From: Scleroderma bovista
Lineage: Eukaryota; Basidiomycota; Agaricomycetes; Boletales; Sclerodermataceae
DNA length: 64,000 bases
Direction: 5' to 3'
NCBI GenBank assembly: GCA_037178675.1
Contig: JAYMGJ010000157.1
Coordinates: 372,001-436,000, forward strand
Shown here: one piece after another, positions 12,101-25,232 of the stretch
How the letters are laid out: each line of letters opens with the position of its first letter
Position numbering within the stretch: the first letter of the stretch is position 1
Notes under the pieces: model-generated
What the model saw: only the letters and a program-made list of their open reading frames with translations
The model's database searches: none
Told to the model about the DNA's origin: nothing
Position numbers and translations under genes: made by a program

Positions 12101-14173
12101 TCACGAGGGCATCGTGCGTATCCTTTCCCTGTAAGCCCGCTCCAGTTCTTCGAGATCGGAGCAGATCCAGGGACTCTTCAATGCTTCGTAGACGGTTGCG
12201 CGTTTTCGAGGGTCAGGGATGAGAAGCTGGCACACGAGGTTTTTGGCTGTAAACAATGTTTCCAAGGTCAGCATTAAAAACCGTGGTCATTCATCATGTT
12301 GTGTTTCGTGAGAAACCGGTGCACAAAATAGAAAGTCGAGCACGCAGCAGGGACTGCAACAATAGTATACGCACCATCCTTCAAAGGGGACCATATGACC
12401 TCGCAGAAGGTGACCGTCCCGTCAAGGATGCGCCGTTTTGTGCGATCGTCGCGAATATACGAATCTTGCGACCACCCAATTCCACAACCCTGCGAGTCCA
12501 CCGCTGCATCGAAGGATAGACATTCTGCGCTATCAAGGGGATCTTCAAAGTCAAACGGATGGCTACCCCTACAAGGTGACATGTTTAGAACGGAAACAGC
12601 GAGTAGGCAGTGGTAGACCAACGTAAGCATGGCGAAGACCACCACGCCTGTGCTCCAACAGTCTGCAGGCATGCCGATATACCCTAGCTCACGACAGTCC
12701 AGCGCACGCACGCCCTCGGGGGGTAAGTAGGAAATTGTACCACAGACATGCAGTGTTTCCTGATATGCCTTCGGGCGTGCAAGACCGAAGTCGGCAATCT
12801 GGATGCGTGGATACGGACCTGGGGAATGGAGAAGGATATTTTCGGGCTAGAGGCGGAGGTGAAAGGGAAATTGGTGGGAAAACATAACAAACGCACTTTG
12901 AGGTCTGTCGAGGATGAACGAAACTCTTCGCGACGGCGAGGAGGGAGACAAAATGTACATACCTCGATGGGAGATCATTCTGTCGTGCAAGTACTTCAAA
13001 CCTTTGAGAAGTTGGAACGTGATGTACTTTGCCTCTCCCTCGCAAAGATGGTGCCGGGTATGAGTCGTGATGTAGGTGAAAAGGTCGCCACCAGTAGAGA
13101 GTTGGAGCATGATATATAAGAACTCAGGGTCCGCGTCAACGGCATATACCCTATTGATGTTTGGCTATTGCAAACCTGGTGAATAGGGGAAGACGGATGG
13201 ATGAGATGATAGTCATACGTGATGCAATGCCATCAGTAAGGTAGCCTCCTTCATCTCCTTCTTGATATCAGTTCCCTCCTTCCTCCGGATGATTTTGCAA
13301 GCCACTTGGCGATGTGCAAAAGTATCGAGGGCGAGATGCACGGTGGCATAACTACCGGTTCCAAGGCAGTGTGACGTGATGAGATAACGCCCGACATTCT
13401 GTGAGATATAAGTAAGCGGTCATATATGACAACACTTTCGGATAATATTGGAGATACTTTTGCCGATTGGGGCTGAGAGAGTTTAGAAAGATGCTTAGTT
13501 GGCAAATGTCTCCATTTCTGCACGCATTGAAAAGCTAGATGTCGTGTGAGTCCAGGGTGATCACTAAGTAAGAAAGTCAAGCCCACTTTGCGAGGCTGGG
13601 ACCTTGATTGTATCTCCATGAGTGACGACAGCGCATGTCTTGCGGATTTTGTGACCATTAATAATCACCCCATTCGTGGAAAGGTCCTGATTCGTTTGAG
13701 TTAGCTGTATGGGGGTTCAGGGCGATGTGGGGAGCGGTACCTGGCACGAAATGAGTATGCCCCCGGCACTTGTCCGAACTCTGTCTGGAGTGAGAACATT
13801 GCGGAGAATGATGGATAAATGCTGACGCATATATTTTGCAATGCAGACTCGAGACGACGATGTCGGGGATAACATACGAACTGCGGGACGTGGATATATG
13901 CATATTATGAGCGAGCGCAAGTGAGAAAGCTACCATATATCTGGATTTCTGCCTATGAGAATGGGTTTTCCGACACTGAGTAAAAGTGCTTTGGGGTGTT
14001 TTTGTTAGAACCACGTTATAACAAGTGAGGATACTTTGGGTGCGACCGTCGGGGGTGGTCGTAATGAACTTGGCGCATACATCTGGACAGGTGGGAATAG
14101 GAGTTACAGGAGAGGGGCACGACAGGACTGGTTGGGTTTGCTTGTCGAGGCCAGAGGTTGTGCTCGACGCCAT
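12101..14173 (-). CDS. FHA-domain Ser/Thr kinase, Chk2/Cds1-like checkpoint kinase
   Basis: An FHA domain followed by a protein kinase domain, the layout of Cds1/Chk2 checkpoint kinases. FHA features: PILIGRNPDI near the N-terminus and DLSTNGVIINGHKIRKTC. Kinase features: glycine loop GTGSYATVH, VAIK lysine in VACKIIRRKEG, catalytic loop HRDLKPEN, DFGLARPKAY, activation segment ending GTISYLPPEG, and GYIGMPADCWSTGVVVFAML. The protein ends RAYRERIRTMPS at 12101. An 8-nt exon (12897-12904) supplies the DLK of the catalytic loop. The start ATG at 14173 gives MASSTTSGLDKQTQPVL; the N-terminus is short, with no obvious SQ/TQ cluster. Kinase identity is certain, the orthologue assignment probable; other FHA kinases (Dun1-like) remain possible. 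Confidence 0.85.
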
Positions 14174-14782
14174 GGTGGTCGACAGACGCGTTATTACTAG
14201 TCACGTGAATGATGAACACAGTGGGTTTAGAGAGGCGCACAGCGAGCTCATACCGACCGCACAGACCAGAAGGTTTGATGGCGAGCAACGAGGTAATAGT
14301 GTTTAGGCTGATTTCTCCTGTGGTGGTGGGTTGCCTGGGGGCGTTTAGAATTAGTACATGCACGGCCGTCGCAAATGAAATTCACGAGGACGACATGCCG
14401 TGGCCCATAAAACACAGTCTGATGAAGCGTGCACCGCGTCGACAAGGCCTGCAAAAGGACTGGGCAGAACGATGTCGATGAGGACGGGGACGATGATGAT
14501 GCGCTTGGGAGACGCTGGGTCGGGCAAACAGTCATAAAGCAGTGTCAAACTCATCTACTGGCTCCTCCTGCTCAGACTCCCACTGCGACTCCTTCCACCT
14601 TTCTCCTTCCCCTAGCCTACTTCACCTTTACTTACTTCCTACCTCCAACACTGGCACATCCATTAGCCGTCTTCACCTTCCCTGACACTCCGCATACTGT
14701 GTATCCCTTTAAAAACGCACTCCCAACTTCAACTTTTACCTAGTCAGCCATACCGTCCATCCTCGGCAGCAGAACACGAAGA
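14174..14782. other. Divergent promoter region, FHA kinase and Tea1-like gene
   Basis: About 600 bp between two divergent start codons. The part nearest the Tea1-like gene (14560-14750) is strongly pyrimidine-rich on the + strand, which is common upstream of fungal start codons. No gene is supported here. Confidence 0.4.
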
Positions 14783-17700
14783 ATGTCCTTCTTCTCGAGG
14801 AAGAAGCACCCGAGCTCGTCTCAACTAGCGGGCTCCAGCGTGACCGTTGCACAGACCCCTTCACAGGCTCTCGCTCAGCTGTCTGCTAAAGATTCTTCCC
14901 AGCAAGGCGGTCCACTCCGAGAAAGCGATACGTGAGTACCCGCCATCTTCATATCTTTCGTAGTGGTTGAAACCACCCTTATCTTTCCTACTCGGATTCT
15001 TCGTCCTTTATGACCGGCGCGTTCATCCAATCCAGGGCTTCCAACGGGCCCGCTTCTCTGGCACAACAGCAACGCCAACATCAAAATCGAAACGGAAGCC
15101 CAAATACGGTCCCTCATCCGTCCCATCCTCATCCCCAGCAACAGCTTCCTCAACAAGCTTCCTCAATCTCTCAGCCTCCCCAGCTGGGCCAACCACAACT
15201 GCAGCAACCTCAGCAGCCCCAGCAACGCCCTACCTACCCTTGGTCTGTTCGGCGTCTCCTCCTCCCCCCGCCTCTGGTTGTTCTCAAGCCTGGCGTGGCG
15301 CCATCCACCGCACCCTCCCCATCTCCGTTCCCCCGATATGGCCATGCTCTCCCGGCAACCGCGACTGCTGCAGGCGAGCTCCTCCTTTTCGGAGGTCTCG
15401 TGCGCGAAGCTGCCCGTAACGATCTGTACATTTTCTCCACGCGTGATTTGAGCGCTACTCTCGTGCAGACAACGGGGGAGATTCCTTCACCCAGAGTGGG
15501 CCATGCCAGTGCAATTGTCAGCAGCGTGTTGATTGTATGGGGAGGTGATACTAAGACGGAGCCGACGGCTAATCCGGCGGAGAAGCAAGATGATGGGCTG
15601 TATCTTCTTAATCTTGGTAAGTACCACTAAATCCGACGCCTTTTGCTACATCTCCTCGGGCATGTATTGGTGGGACTGGCTGATTAATGGAGCGCACAAC
15701 ATTGTACAGTATCCAAGGAGTGGACGAGAGTCACCATGTATGGTCCATCACCAGCTGGGAGGTACGGCCACGCGGTAACTATGGCTGGCACGAAGTTCTT
15801 CGTCTTTGGAGGCCAAGTCGACGGAGAGTTTCTCAACGACTTATGGTCGTTTGATCTCAACACCCGTAAGAGTTGGTTCCTGTTTCACTTTTCGGGACTA
15901 ATTGTTGTTCTCTTTCGTTCTCTCTCATTCCACTTTCGGTCGATCCGGTATTCACCTGCACTTCCGGGGATTTTCCTTTTCTAGTCAGAACCCAGACAAA
16001 ATGGGAGCTTTGCCAGCCTGCAAGTCCCGACAAACCTGCTCCACGGACCGGTCATATATGTGTAACACACGGTGACCGAATCATCGTGTATGTTACTCGC
16101 AACGTCTTGTCGTTAATTCTTATTCTCCCCTTAGTTTTGGAGGAACCGATGGCCAATACCATTATAACGATACCTGGGCCTACGACGTCAACACCCGACG
16201 ATGGTCCGAGCTACAGTGTATAGGTTTCATCCCCTCGCCACGAGAGGGCCATGCAGCCGCTGTTGTCGATGATGTGATATATATCTTTGGTGGGCGAGGT
16301 GTGGATGGGAAAGATTTAGGTGATCTAGCCGCGTTCAAGATGAGTAGTGAGTCCATTTTTCCTTTTCATGATCGTGGCGGGGTCTTCGTGTCGGCTCGTA
16401 GCAAATTGAACGCGCCAATCCGATAATCACGGAACTTACCATTTGTCCACAGATCAGAGGTGGTACATGTTCCAGAATATGGGTCCTTCACCGACTGCGA
16501 GATCTGGTCATGCTATGGCATCGATGGGGAGCAGAGTGTTTGTCTTGGGCGGCGAGTCGTTCACACCAGCGAGGGGGGATGATCATGGAATCATCCATGT
16601 CCTTGATACCAGTGAGCGACACTATTTTGTTTCCACATCCACCTGATTCACCTTTTATCGCTGTGTGATTATTACATCCAGAGCATATCAAGTACCCCGA
16701 TGCCAATAAGCTTCCTGCTGGCGCAGCCCCCAATTCCAATGCTGGTAACCCTTCGCGTAAACCTGGAACACCTTCCCAACATTCGTTAGCAAGCCAGCCG
16801 TCTATTCAGACCCAGTCACAACAACAGGCACCAGTTAATGGCACACGCGCCATGTCGCCTACGGGTCCTGCGGGTCCAGACGGAGAAGAATTACGCCGTG
16901 CTATCTCCCCTCCTGGCACCCGTCCTGGCACTCGCACACCGAACGGCAGCACAAGTCAGAGTGCTCCAGGGGCGGCTAATGTGGGCGTGAATGGAAGAGG
17001 AAAGACACCGACTAGACCTCGTCGCGATGACGATGATATCACTAGTACGGACGATGGACATGGAACAGACACAGGCACGGCGTCTGATCCGAGCGTCTCT
17101 GCTGCTCGTGCACCATCGCCGACGGATACACCGCGTGCGCGTAGCCCGACGTCACTTGGCGTCGCTGGTCGTGCGATGTCACCTGTGGGTGGTGAAGTTT
17201 ATCAACAGCAAAGCCAAGTTCAACAGGCTGCGCCATCTATGACAAGTCTTGCCGTGAATATCAATAGTGGAGTCTCAACGCGCAGTCCGTCTCCGATTGT
17301 GGACCGGAGCAAGCAGCCATACGATGCTTTCCCCCAGTCTACACCGGCTGGTTCATCCCTACCCAACGGTTATGCTCACTCGCACACACCCACCCACGCA
17401 TCAGGGTCCAAACCGGGCTCAACGGGAAATGTAACAGCTGACCTCATTCGGGACTATAAAGCCAAAGAAATGGAGGTCGAAGTCCTACGCAAGCGGGAGG
17501 CATGGATGAAGACCGCCTTACTGAAAGCGCACAGAAATGGATTTGTGCAGATAGATGAAGAGTCGATAGAGGCAGAGGAGTTGGGTCTTGGAGATGAGGC
17601 AAATGACCAGCAGCAGAGACTGGCAGACATGATATTGAACTTCAAGCACTTTAAGACGCAGATGCAGGTGCGCTCCTTTGGCATCACTTTGTGACGAGAA

Positions 17701-19923
17701 CTAACTGCCTTGTATTAGGCAACTCTGGCAAGCCAGGCAAGGGAGGCTTCCAGTCGTGTGGCAGATGCCGAACGGATGAAGACTAGTGCAATCCAAGAAG
17801 CAGCATATTATCGCGCCAAGCTTACTGCATGGGAAGCAAACGCTCCCACCGATACTGCTCGTATTGAACGGGAACGCGTTGCCGAGCTCGAACGCCACTT
17901 GACTACCCTTTTGTCTGAGCAGGCCCCTCTACGCCGCAAGATGGACGAGCTTACAGACTCATTGTCGTTACAGACAACATTACTGGAGCAAGCGGAAGCA
18001 CGCACAGCTGACGCGAACAAGCGTGCTGACGCATTGGAGGAGTCTCATGAACGCAACGCCCGTACTTATGCCGAGCTCCACGAGCGACATGTGACCTTGG
18101 AATCATCTTTCCGGGAACAAGCGGATCGACTTGCCGCACAGACGTCATTGTCAGAGCAGAGGGAGGTCGAATGCGTGCTAGCGAAGAAACAGGTGCAGGA
18201 GCTTAGCCAACTCCAAGACCAACATATTCGCGCTTTGGACCAGGCGCGTACGGCCGTACAGGCCGCCCAGTCACGTTCGGAAGATTCAGATGTCACCCAT
18301 GAGCGTGCCCGCGAGCGGATCGCCCAGATGGAAGTGGAGCTAGTGGATACGAAAACTGAGCTGGAGGCCCGCACTTTGGAGGTTGAATCGTTGAGAGCTC
18401 GATTGACAGAAGTGGAAAATGCTTGGGCCAAGTCCCGTGAGGAGGCTGATGCGTTCAGAGCTCTCACGACTGGTAGCCTTGGAGAGCTCCTTGATTCACA
18501 CCGTGATCTTAAGTCGGACGAGGATCGCCATGCCCGCAATTATGCCGAAAAAGCGGAAGTAATGGAGATGGAGGCGATCTCATTGCGCAACATCCTCAAA
18601 GAGACCGACCAGCGGTTGCAAGAAGTGCAGGGCGAAGTCGGTGAGGAGCGTCGTCGAGTACGGGAGGCAGAGTCCGAAAAAACGTTCCTTCGCTCACAAA
18701 TTGTCGGACTCCGAGTTCAGCTATCAACTTCTCTCTCCGAGAACGGGCGTCTTCGTCAGGAGTATACAAACAAGGAGACGGACCTTCGTGAAGCACTTAA
18801 AGAGGCTGCTGATGCCAACGTTCGACTGGTCATGCTTCGGAATTACCTTGCTGAAAATGGTCTAAGTCCGGACCATGATGCTTCAAGCTCCAACAGCGAC
18901 AGCTATGCTCGGATAGCTGAACTTGAAAAACAACTTGAGGAACGCATTCGCTTGCATGAAAGCTCGGAACGCGAACTTGCTCTGGCCATACGACGGAAAC
19001 GCGACGTAGAAGCTCAGATCGGCGCTCTTACATCGCAGCTGGACCATACCCAGCCATCCTCGCAAAGTCCCATCATAGAAAACGACTCTGACGCTACTCG
19101 TGCCACCGAGGCTGAGCGCAAATTGGAGGAGACTGAGCGCAATTACAAAGCAAGAATGCTGCAGATGGAAGAAGACTACCAACTCGCTGTCCATTATGTG
19201 AAGTGAGTGGGCATATAACTCTTGTTGGTCTTTATTTCTGAAACCTAATCGTCGAATAGAGGCACCGAGAAAATGATGAGGAGAATAAAAGACGAGTTGA
19301 CAAAGCAAAAGGCAGCGAACGCTACTCTTCAGGCGGAACTGGAAGCTTCACGAGGACGTTCAAGCACTGAGCCTGGACCGAGAAGAATTAATGGCCGGAG
19401 CACCCCTTCCGATGATAATCATGATCTCCGTGGCCAAGTCCTCGAAGTACAACAATATTCGCAACGCCTGTTGACGGAAAACAAGGAGTTGCACCAGCGC
19501 ATCGAAGCACTTGAGAAGGATTTGGCCTCGATGAGGGACAGCCTGATCATGTCCCAAAGGGAGTCGGATGATCGGTACTCGCGAGTTGAGGAACTCGAAC
19601 AGGAAGTGGAGAGGCTCACCGCCACCTTAACGATATATCGAAAGGGCTCGGACGAAACAGCCGTGGAGCAACTCACCAAGGAAAATACGAACCTGAAGAG
19701 AGAGAACGAACAGCTTTCTCACAAGATACATCTACTGCTAGAAGTAGATCAGCCACCATTCAATCGGCCCTCGAGTATGTCAAGTTCGGAGAATTTTGAA
19801 CATCTTTCGAATGAATTGGATGACTGGCAACGACAGCTTGCCAGTTCTATGAGCATGCGTCGACCCATGAGTGGTGTCGAGTCACTATCACATGGGCACG
19901 GCCGAGTGGGTTCTCGATCATAA
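14783..19923 (+). CDS. Tea1-like kelch-repeat cell polarity protein
   Basis: Kelch beta-propeller plus long coiled coil, the architecture of Tea1/Kel1 cell-end markers that connect microtubule tips to polarity sites. The start MSFFSRKKHPSSS (14783) is followed by a Gln/Pro-rich stretch. About six kelch units then follow, with the usual RxGHA and FGG/WGG patterns: FPRYGHALPA, SPRVGHASAIVSSVLIVWGG, AGRYGHAVTMAGTKFFVFGG, APRTGHICVTHGDRIIVFGG, SPREGHAAAVVDDVIYIFGG and TARSGHAMASMGSRVFVLGG. A disordered Ser/Pro/Thr linker occupies 16740-17430. From about 17440 to 19750 the protein is almost continuous heptad-rich coiled coil. Introns are short, including ones at about 14932-15035 and 19206-19260. 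The stop is at 19923, tail to tail with RRP5. Confidence 0.88.
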
Positions 19924-20095
19924 CATTGTACGCGCCATAGCATCCCGTTCGTTTGCGTATATCGTATATCTGTTATACCCACTTTACCATGATTGCCTGT
20001 CACTCGTTTGGATCTCGCATTTTATGCTCACCTTGTCCGTTGTCGACTATTCGTATTAATATATACTCATACTATCATACTCGTGATTGGCAGTG

Positions 20096-23000
20096 CTACG
20101 ATGTTACTGCTTGCTGCGTCCATTCAACTGCTTTTTGCTTTACGACTGTCGCACCCTCCTCGTCACCGATCTTCCGCTCCAGATCTAACCATTTTTTGAA
20201 GAACGATCTTTTGCCCAGTCAGGCGGAGATGAACAATCAACTAGATCAGAATAGACACGTACTTGGCTTTGTAGCTCGTCATCTTGATACCGAGAACACG
20301 ACTGAAAATATTCCTAGGTACTGGTTGAGCATAAGTTTCATAATTCAAACATAGGAAGTTACCGCAAATGCTGAATATCCCTTTGCTTCACTTCCATGTC
20401 CACATAGATAGACCAAAGGTCCCACCGCTTGGGGTGTGAATCTACAATGCCCTCAAAGATAGTCCTCCCCCGTTCAGGATCGCCTAGGTTGTACTCTAGT
20501 TGTGCAAACTTAGTTATTGTTTTAATGTCTAGGGTGTAACAGTATGAGGCACGATTCTGTATGTAGACGTCATCCACTCACGTTTACGATTTTCTAAACT
20601 TTGCAAAGCCCGCGAAAGCAATTTGCGGGCGTCTTCCAGTTGTCCACGCCGAAAGTAGTGCTCAGCGAACAGTGTCCATACCTTGGAACTTTGACCAAAT
20701 TTCTTGCATGTCCGCTTGTATTGCTCCTCAGCTTTCTGAGTAACAATAAGAAACCATGAGATAACGTGGAGTTTGCATACAACTCACCTCTATTTTTTGA
20801 CTGTCGTCGAAGATCACCGCCAACCGAAGATGGACAGTTTTCGAATCATTGTGTCGCACTGCGTCCCTGAAAACCGATTCCATCGTCACTTCCGAGCCGT
20901 AAACGTTCTCTACGTTGAGGAGAGCTATCCAAACGTTGAGCCTCTCTTGTTCCTCACGGAAACTGATGGTCTGGATTGCACGTCTGCCGATAGCTCGGGC
21001 TTTGTCGATCTCGGACATTTGCAGGTGGAAAGACATGTATTGAATCCACAGGTAGGACGAGTTAGGTGATCCGAGGAGTAACCTTTCAAAATCGGCAGTG
21101 GATTCGGGCACCCTGACATGCATGTCTGCTGTCAAATCTTGTTCAATCTCCTTCCGCTTCTTCCGCTTCTTTTTTCTGGGTTCCGTTTCGCCCTCGCTAG
21201 ACGAACCCTCTGATTTGGAGTCCTCCGATCCTGTGTCGTTGGAGAACCATTGGAACCCTTCGAGCTTGAGAGAGGTCCGCGTCGTAGGCACCTGATTCCG
21301 ATTAGGAAGATCGGGAGTGGATAACTGCGGTAAATCCGGAACGATGGTATCCAACTGGTAGTCATCTACTTCACTATCATCCTCACTTGCTTCCTCGGCT
21401 TCTTCAGATTCGTCTGACAGAGAACGGGCATCTATTTCATCCTCCTCAGCATCACCCACAGAATTAGAACCTCCCTGTAGTTCAGTATCATCTTTGATCT
21501 CCGTGTCTTCATCCCCCGAGAAATAAGACGGCTTCAAACTCAGCGACAGCTGTTTTTTATCCAAGTCGCGTGAAAGAATAATCGTTCTAACCCTATCGCC
21601 TTCCCTGAAGGTGCGTAGTGCGATAGAGACATCAGCACCCTTGTTATCGGAGAGCTGGCGAAGGAGTAATTAGGTGGTCATAGTGTAGCATAGGATGAGA
21701 ACACACTTGCGACTTGTGGCAGAGGCCAGTAACTTTCGAGCCATCAATCTCGATGAAGAGGCCAAAGGTCTCGATACGTTTCACCCGACCCATGACTTTC
21801 TGGCCCTCTTGCAGGTCTTTCAAGGTGAGCAACTGTGGCGCATTCCTGGTCAGATCGCCGGATCTAAACGTCATCTCGACCTTTTTATTGGCAATGTCAA
21901 CACTCGAGAAAAATCAAATTTCATTCTGACGTATTCCACAAAATCACCTACTTGAGAATCCTACCCTTGACCAATTGATTAGCAGTGAAGCGACTCTTCC
22001 AATCCTTGACATACTAACAAACATATCAGAAACTGTCACTCGACACTCCCAACAGAAACTTACTTCATCAAAAAGTTCTTTGATCTGAACCCTCGCATCG
22101 ACGCCACGTCCAAGCATGACAAACAAGCCATGCTCTGACACGCTCTTTACGAAACCTCGAATTGCCTCACCAACCTTCAGGTCATCGACGCCATTAATCT
22201 CGCGGTCTACCGGTGGTTTGACATCCTTCTGAGACATCTTGGAGGCTCGAGTGGACAAAGTTAGGTGATTGGTACTTTTATCAATCCCAATGACCACAGC
22301 TTTTAACACGGAATCGACAGAAGGGAACGGATTTCCCACGTCATAGTGGTCGCAAGTATCAGTAGGGTGTAAAGAACCAGAAATGCGAGATGTCAGCTTC
22401 ACATGGGCTCCGGCACGCCCATCCTTGGTTACTCGACCACCGACGATTTGCCCGATAGTTACGGTGTCCATGGATAGAGTAGCTTTTAACTTGGTTGGCG
22501 GCTTCGGCTTTCCGCTGACGACAACGAAGCCCGCTTCCAGATCACGGGACACCACTACAAGGGAGTCTACAACCATGCCAGGCTTCAATGAAGTTTTGAG
22601 CTCCGGAACGTTTGTACCTCGGTGATTCGCCAGTGCAATGAAAGAGAGAAGAGCGCGAGCCCCAGATGGTTTCAGTGTCAACACGATATTCTTTCTTTGC
22701 AATTCTTCCACTACGCCCTCGACCGTGTCACCGACAGAGATGGCAGCAACATCGGTAGTAAAGGTAGATGTCGCCTGTCGTATGCTTGCAACGATGTGCC
22801 GAGAATCCTTATTTACACTAATGATGCGCGCTTTGACAATCCTACCAGGTGTGAAGACATCCGTAAGATTCACTTGAGTTTCGCTAGGTTAACAACAGCC
22901 TGAGTATCACCTGGAAGTTAGACGAGATTCAAACGAACCTTGCTTCACGAGCTGGAATTATAGCCTTGACATTGTTGAAGAATTCTACTCGTAGCATTTT

Positions 23001-25132
23001 TTCCGAGACCGTGAAGATGACGCCGTGAGTAACCATACCAACCTTGGCATCCTCATACGATGTTAAAATTGGCTGGTCGGTGTCCAATAATGTCCTTTTA
23101 GCTGTCAAAACAACCCTACTCCGTTCTGGTTCCACGATCAGCACCTGAGACACGTGTAAGCGTCGACAAGTATCACATACATTCCAACACTCACTCTGCA
23201 CTTGATATTCCCACCGACTTTAAACTTCCTTGCGGGATGCTTGAGAGGAACATCTGCAAAGTGATTGGGCCAGACAACGCCATCCACATTACTGGATATT
23301 GATACGAAGAGAGCAGATTCTGTCAGACGCTTTATAGTTCCCCTCACAACTTCCCCAACTTTAATCTCCCCGGATTGAAGAAACTTCTGTTCAAAGATGG
23401 ATGACCGTAGGGATAGTTGGAGGAGACCGTCGAACATGTGGTAGCCAATCACTCGTGCCCTATGGTGAGTGGTGACTTTCCAAGGACCGGAAGTTGCTGA
23501 AAGGGTGGGCGTGTGATCATCCGATACCTGAGAAATCTACGAGTGCGTTGATTAAGCGAACGAGAATATAGAGTATGATGGCTCACATGCACAAAACCTT
23601 CCAGCGAGGGCTGGACTTCCATGAGTAGGCCCCGTTCGGGTTCGACACGCTGGACTGTCACGGAGTCCAGTGTGGTGCCAACAGGAAAGGCATCCATCAT
23701 AGGAGATTCGGTTGGGTCATCGGTTGGGGATTTTACTCGAAGGGCGAGGTGATGGTCGCGAAGCGTGACAGCATATTGAGGCGGTGATGCGCCAGAGATA
23801 TTATACAACACTCTAGCTTTTACTTTTTGACCCACTTTGGGTGTCTTTTGTCCCAGTGATTGATGGTACTCATCAACAGTTGCGTCAAAGAATCCCAGTA
23901 TTTGCAAGTTCAAACCGTTCGACGTTACCGCAGTGACCAATGACTGAACCAACATCCCGGGAAGCACAGACGTCACATTGCTTACCTCAGATACCTGGAT
24001 GGTGTCAGAGCTACTGTTCCAGATGGCAATGTATCTGGGCGTACTGATGAGGTGACTAGCGTATTCGGATCATCCGTGACGGTGCACGTCCTGCCATTGG
24101 AAGCCATCTGGAGGACAGATACATCAATGAGATGGCCAATGTGCAGCTTTCCATCTGAGCCCTTGTCGTGAGTCGCGGTAAAGGGTAGGAATCCCGACAC
24201 TCCTGCAACGCCCAAATCCAAAATATACCCATGATCTTCGATGCTTTGCACTGCGGCTGAGAGTGTCTAAGAGGAACGAGCTTGGTCAACCAGCTGCTTT
24301 AGGGCCCTGAATCACTCACATAACCGCTCCTTAGATCAGACTTTTGAACGCCAACGTTCACTTCGCCAGGAATAAGGCTGAGCTCCACTCGACGACTAGC
24401 CTTGACAACTTCGTCGCGCGACCGCGCTAGCCCGATTACATCTGTTGTTCCGGGTGCGTGGATACTCGTCACCACTGCACGGACATACTGGCCCGAGCGG
24501 AATAGCTCTGACAAATCTGGCACACCGTCACTCTCACTATCAGAATCACCGTCACTTCCCGCGTCGGGTGACTCGAGTAGTTGACTGAGTTGAGAGGTGA
24601 CTTTTGTTATGGGAACGTGTGCCATAAGTTGGTTTGGTAAAGAAACTATAAGAGCCAGGGGGTGAATCGACATAACCTGTCCCAAAATTTTCATGCCGGG
24701 GGTCAGACGCTACAAGTTTGTTAGGTCGCACGACGAAAGTAATAAAGATAAAAATAAACTTGCCTTGTAATTGAGGTGCTCAATACGGATCGTATCTTTC
24801 TTGGTGTTTTCAGACTTGATCGCAGAACTGCTCTTCTTCCGCTTGACATGACTTTTCTGTGCAGTCTGGAAATCGTCAGGAGTCATGATCATAGAACCTA
24901 CTTAACTCACAGAAAACAATTCATTGTCTGCCTCTCTGACTGCCTCTGCCCGAATTTCTTTCACCTCAAGGGGTGTCAAGGTAGTTCCTCCACCCCGGGG
25001 AAAATCAATCTCTTCTGTTGTCAACAGCGGATCCCCACTGAGCGACTCTTTAGGCGACTTTCCCGAGGACTTGGCCTTTTTTGCCTTCTGATTGGAAGCG
25101 CCATCCTCGAGAGCGCGTTTCTTCCCCGCCAT
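20096..25132 (-). CDS. RRP5: rRNA biogenesis protein Rrp5 (S1 and HAT repeats)
   Basis: Large nucleolar protein required for early cleavages of pre-rRNA in both 18S and 5.8S/25S maturation. The start [11 protein letters not shown] with a Lys-rich N-terminus is at 25132. Multiple S1 RNA-binding domains follow, e.g. [95 protein letters not shown] and [20 protein letters not shown]. An acidic linker (21370-21560 region) separates them from HAT repeats such as [20 protein letters not shown]. The C-terminus is assembled across introns as [10 protein letters not shown], then [20 protein letters not shown], and ends QQAVTS at 20096. Two small terminal exons (about 20154-20213 and 20266-20315) lie downstream of the last long open frame and are easily missed. 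It is divergent from SF3A2. Confidence 0.95.
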
Positions 25133-25232
25133 GTAAAATTTTGTGGACGCGATGCTTTGAAGGCAAGGTAATAATATTTCTGACCATCCAAATTAGGCAA
25201 CAAGTGCCTTTTCTTTCGACTCTCAAGACAGC
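25133..25232. promoter_or_regulatory. 100-bp bidirectional promoter, RRP5 and SF3A2
   Basis: Only about 100 bp separate the start codons of two divergently transcribed essential RNA-processing genes, so both 5' UTRs and core promoters must be contained here or overlap coding sequence. No TATA box is evident. Confidence 0.5.
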
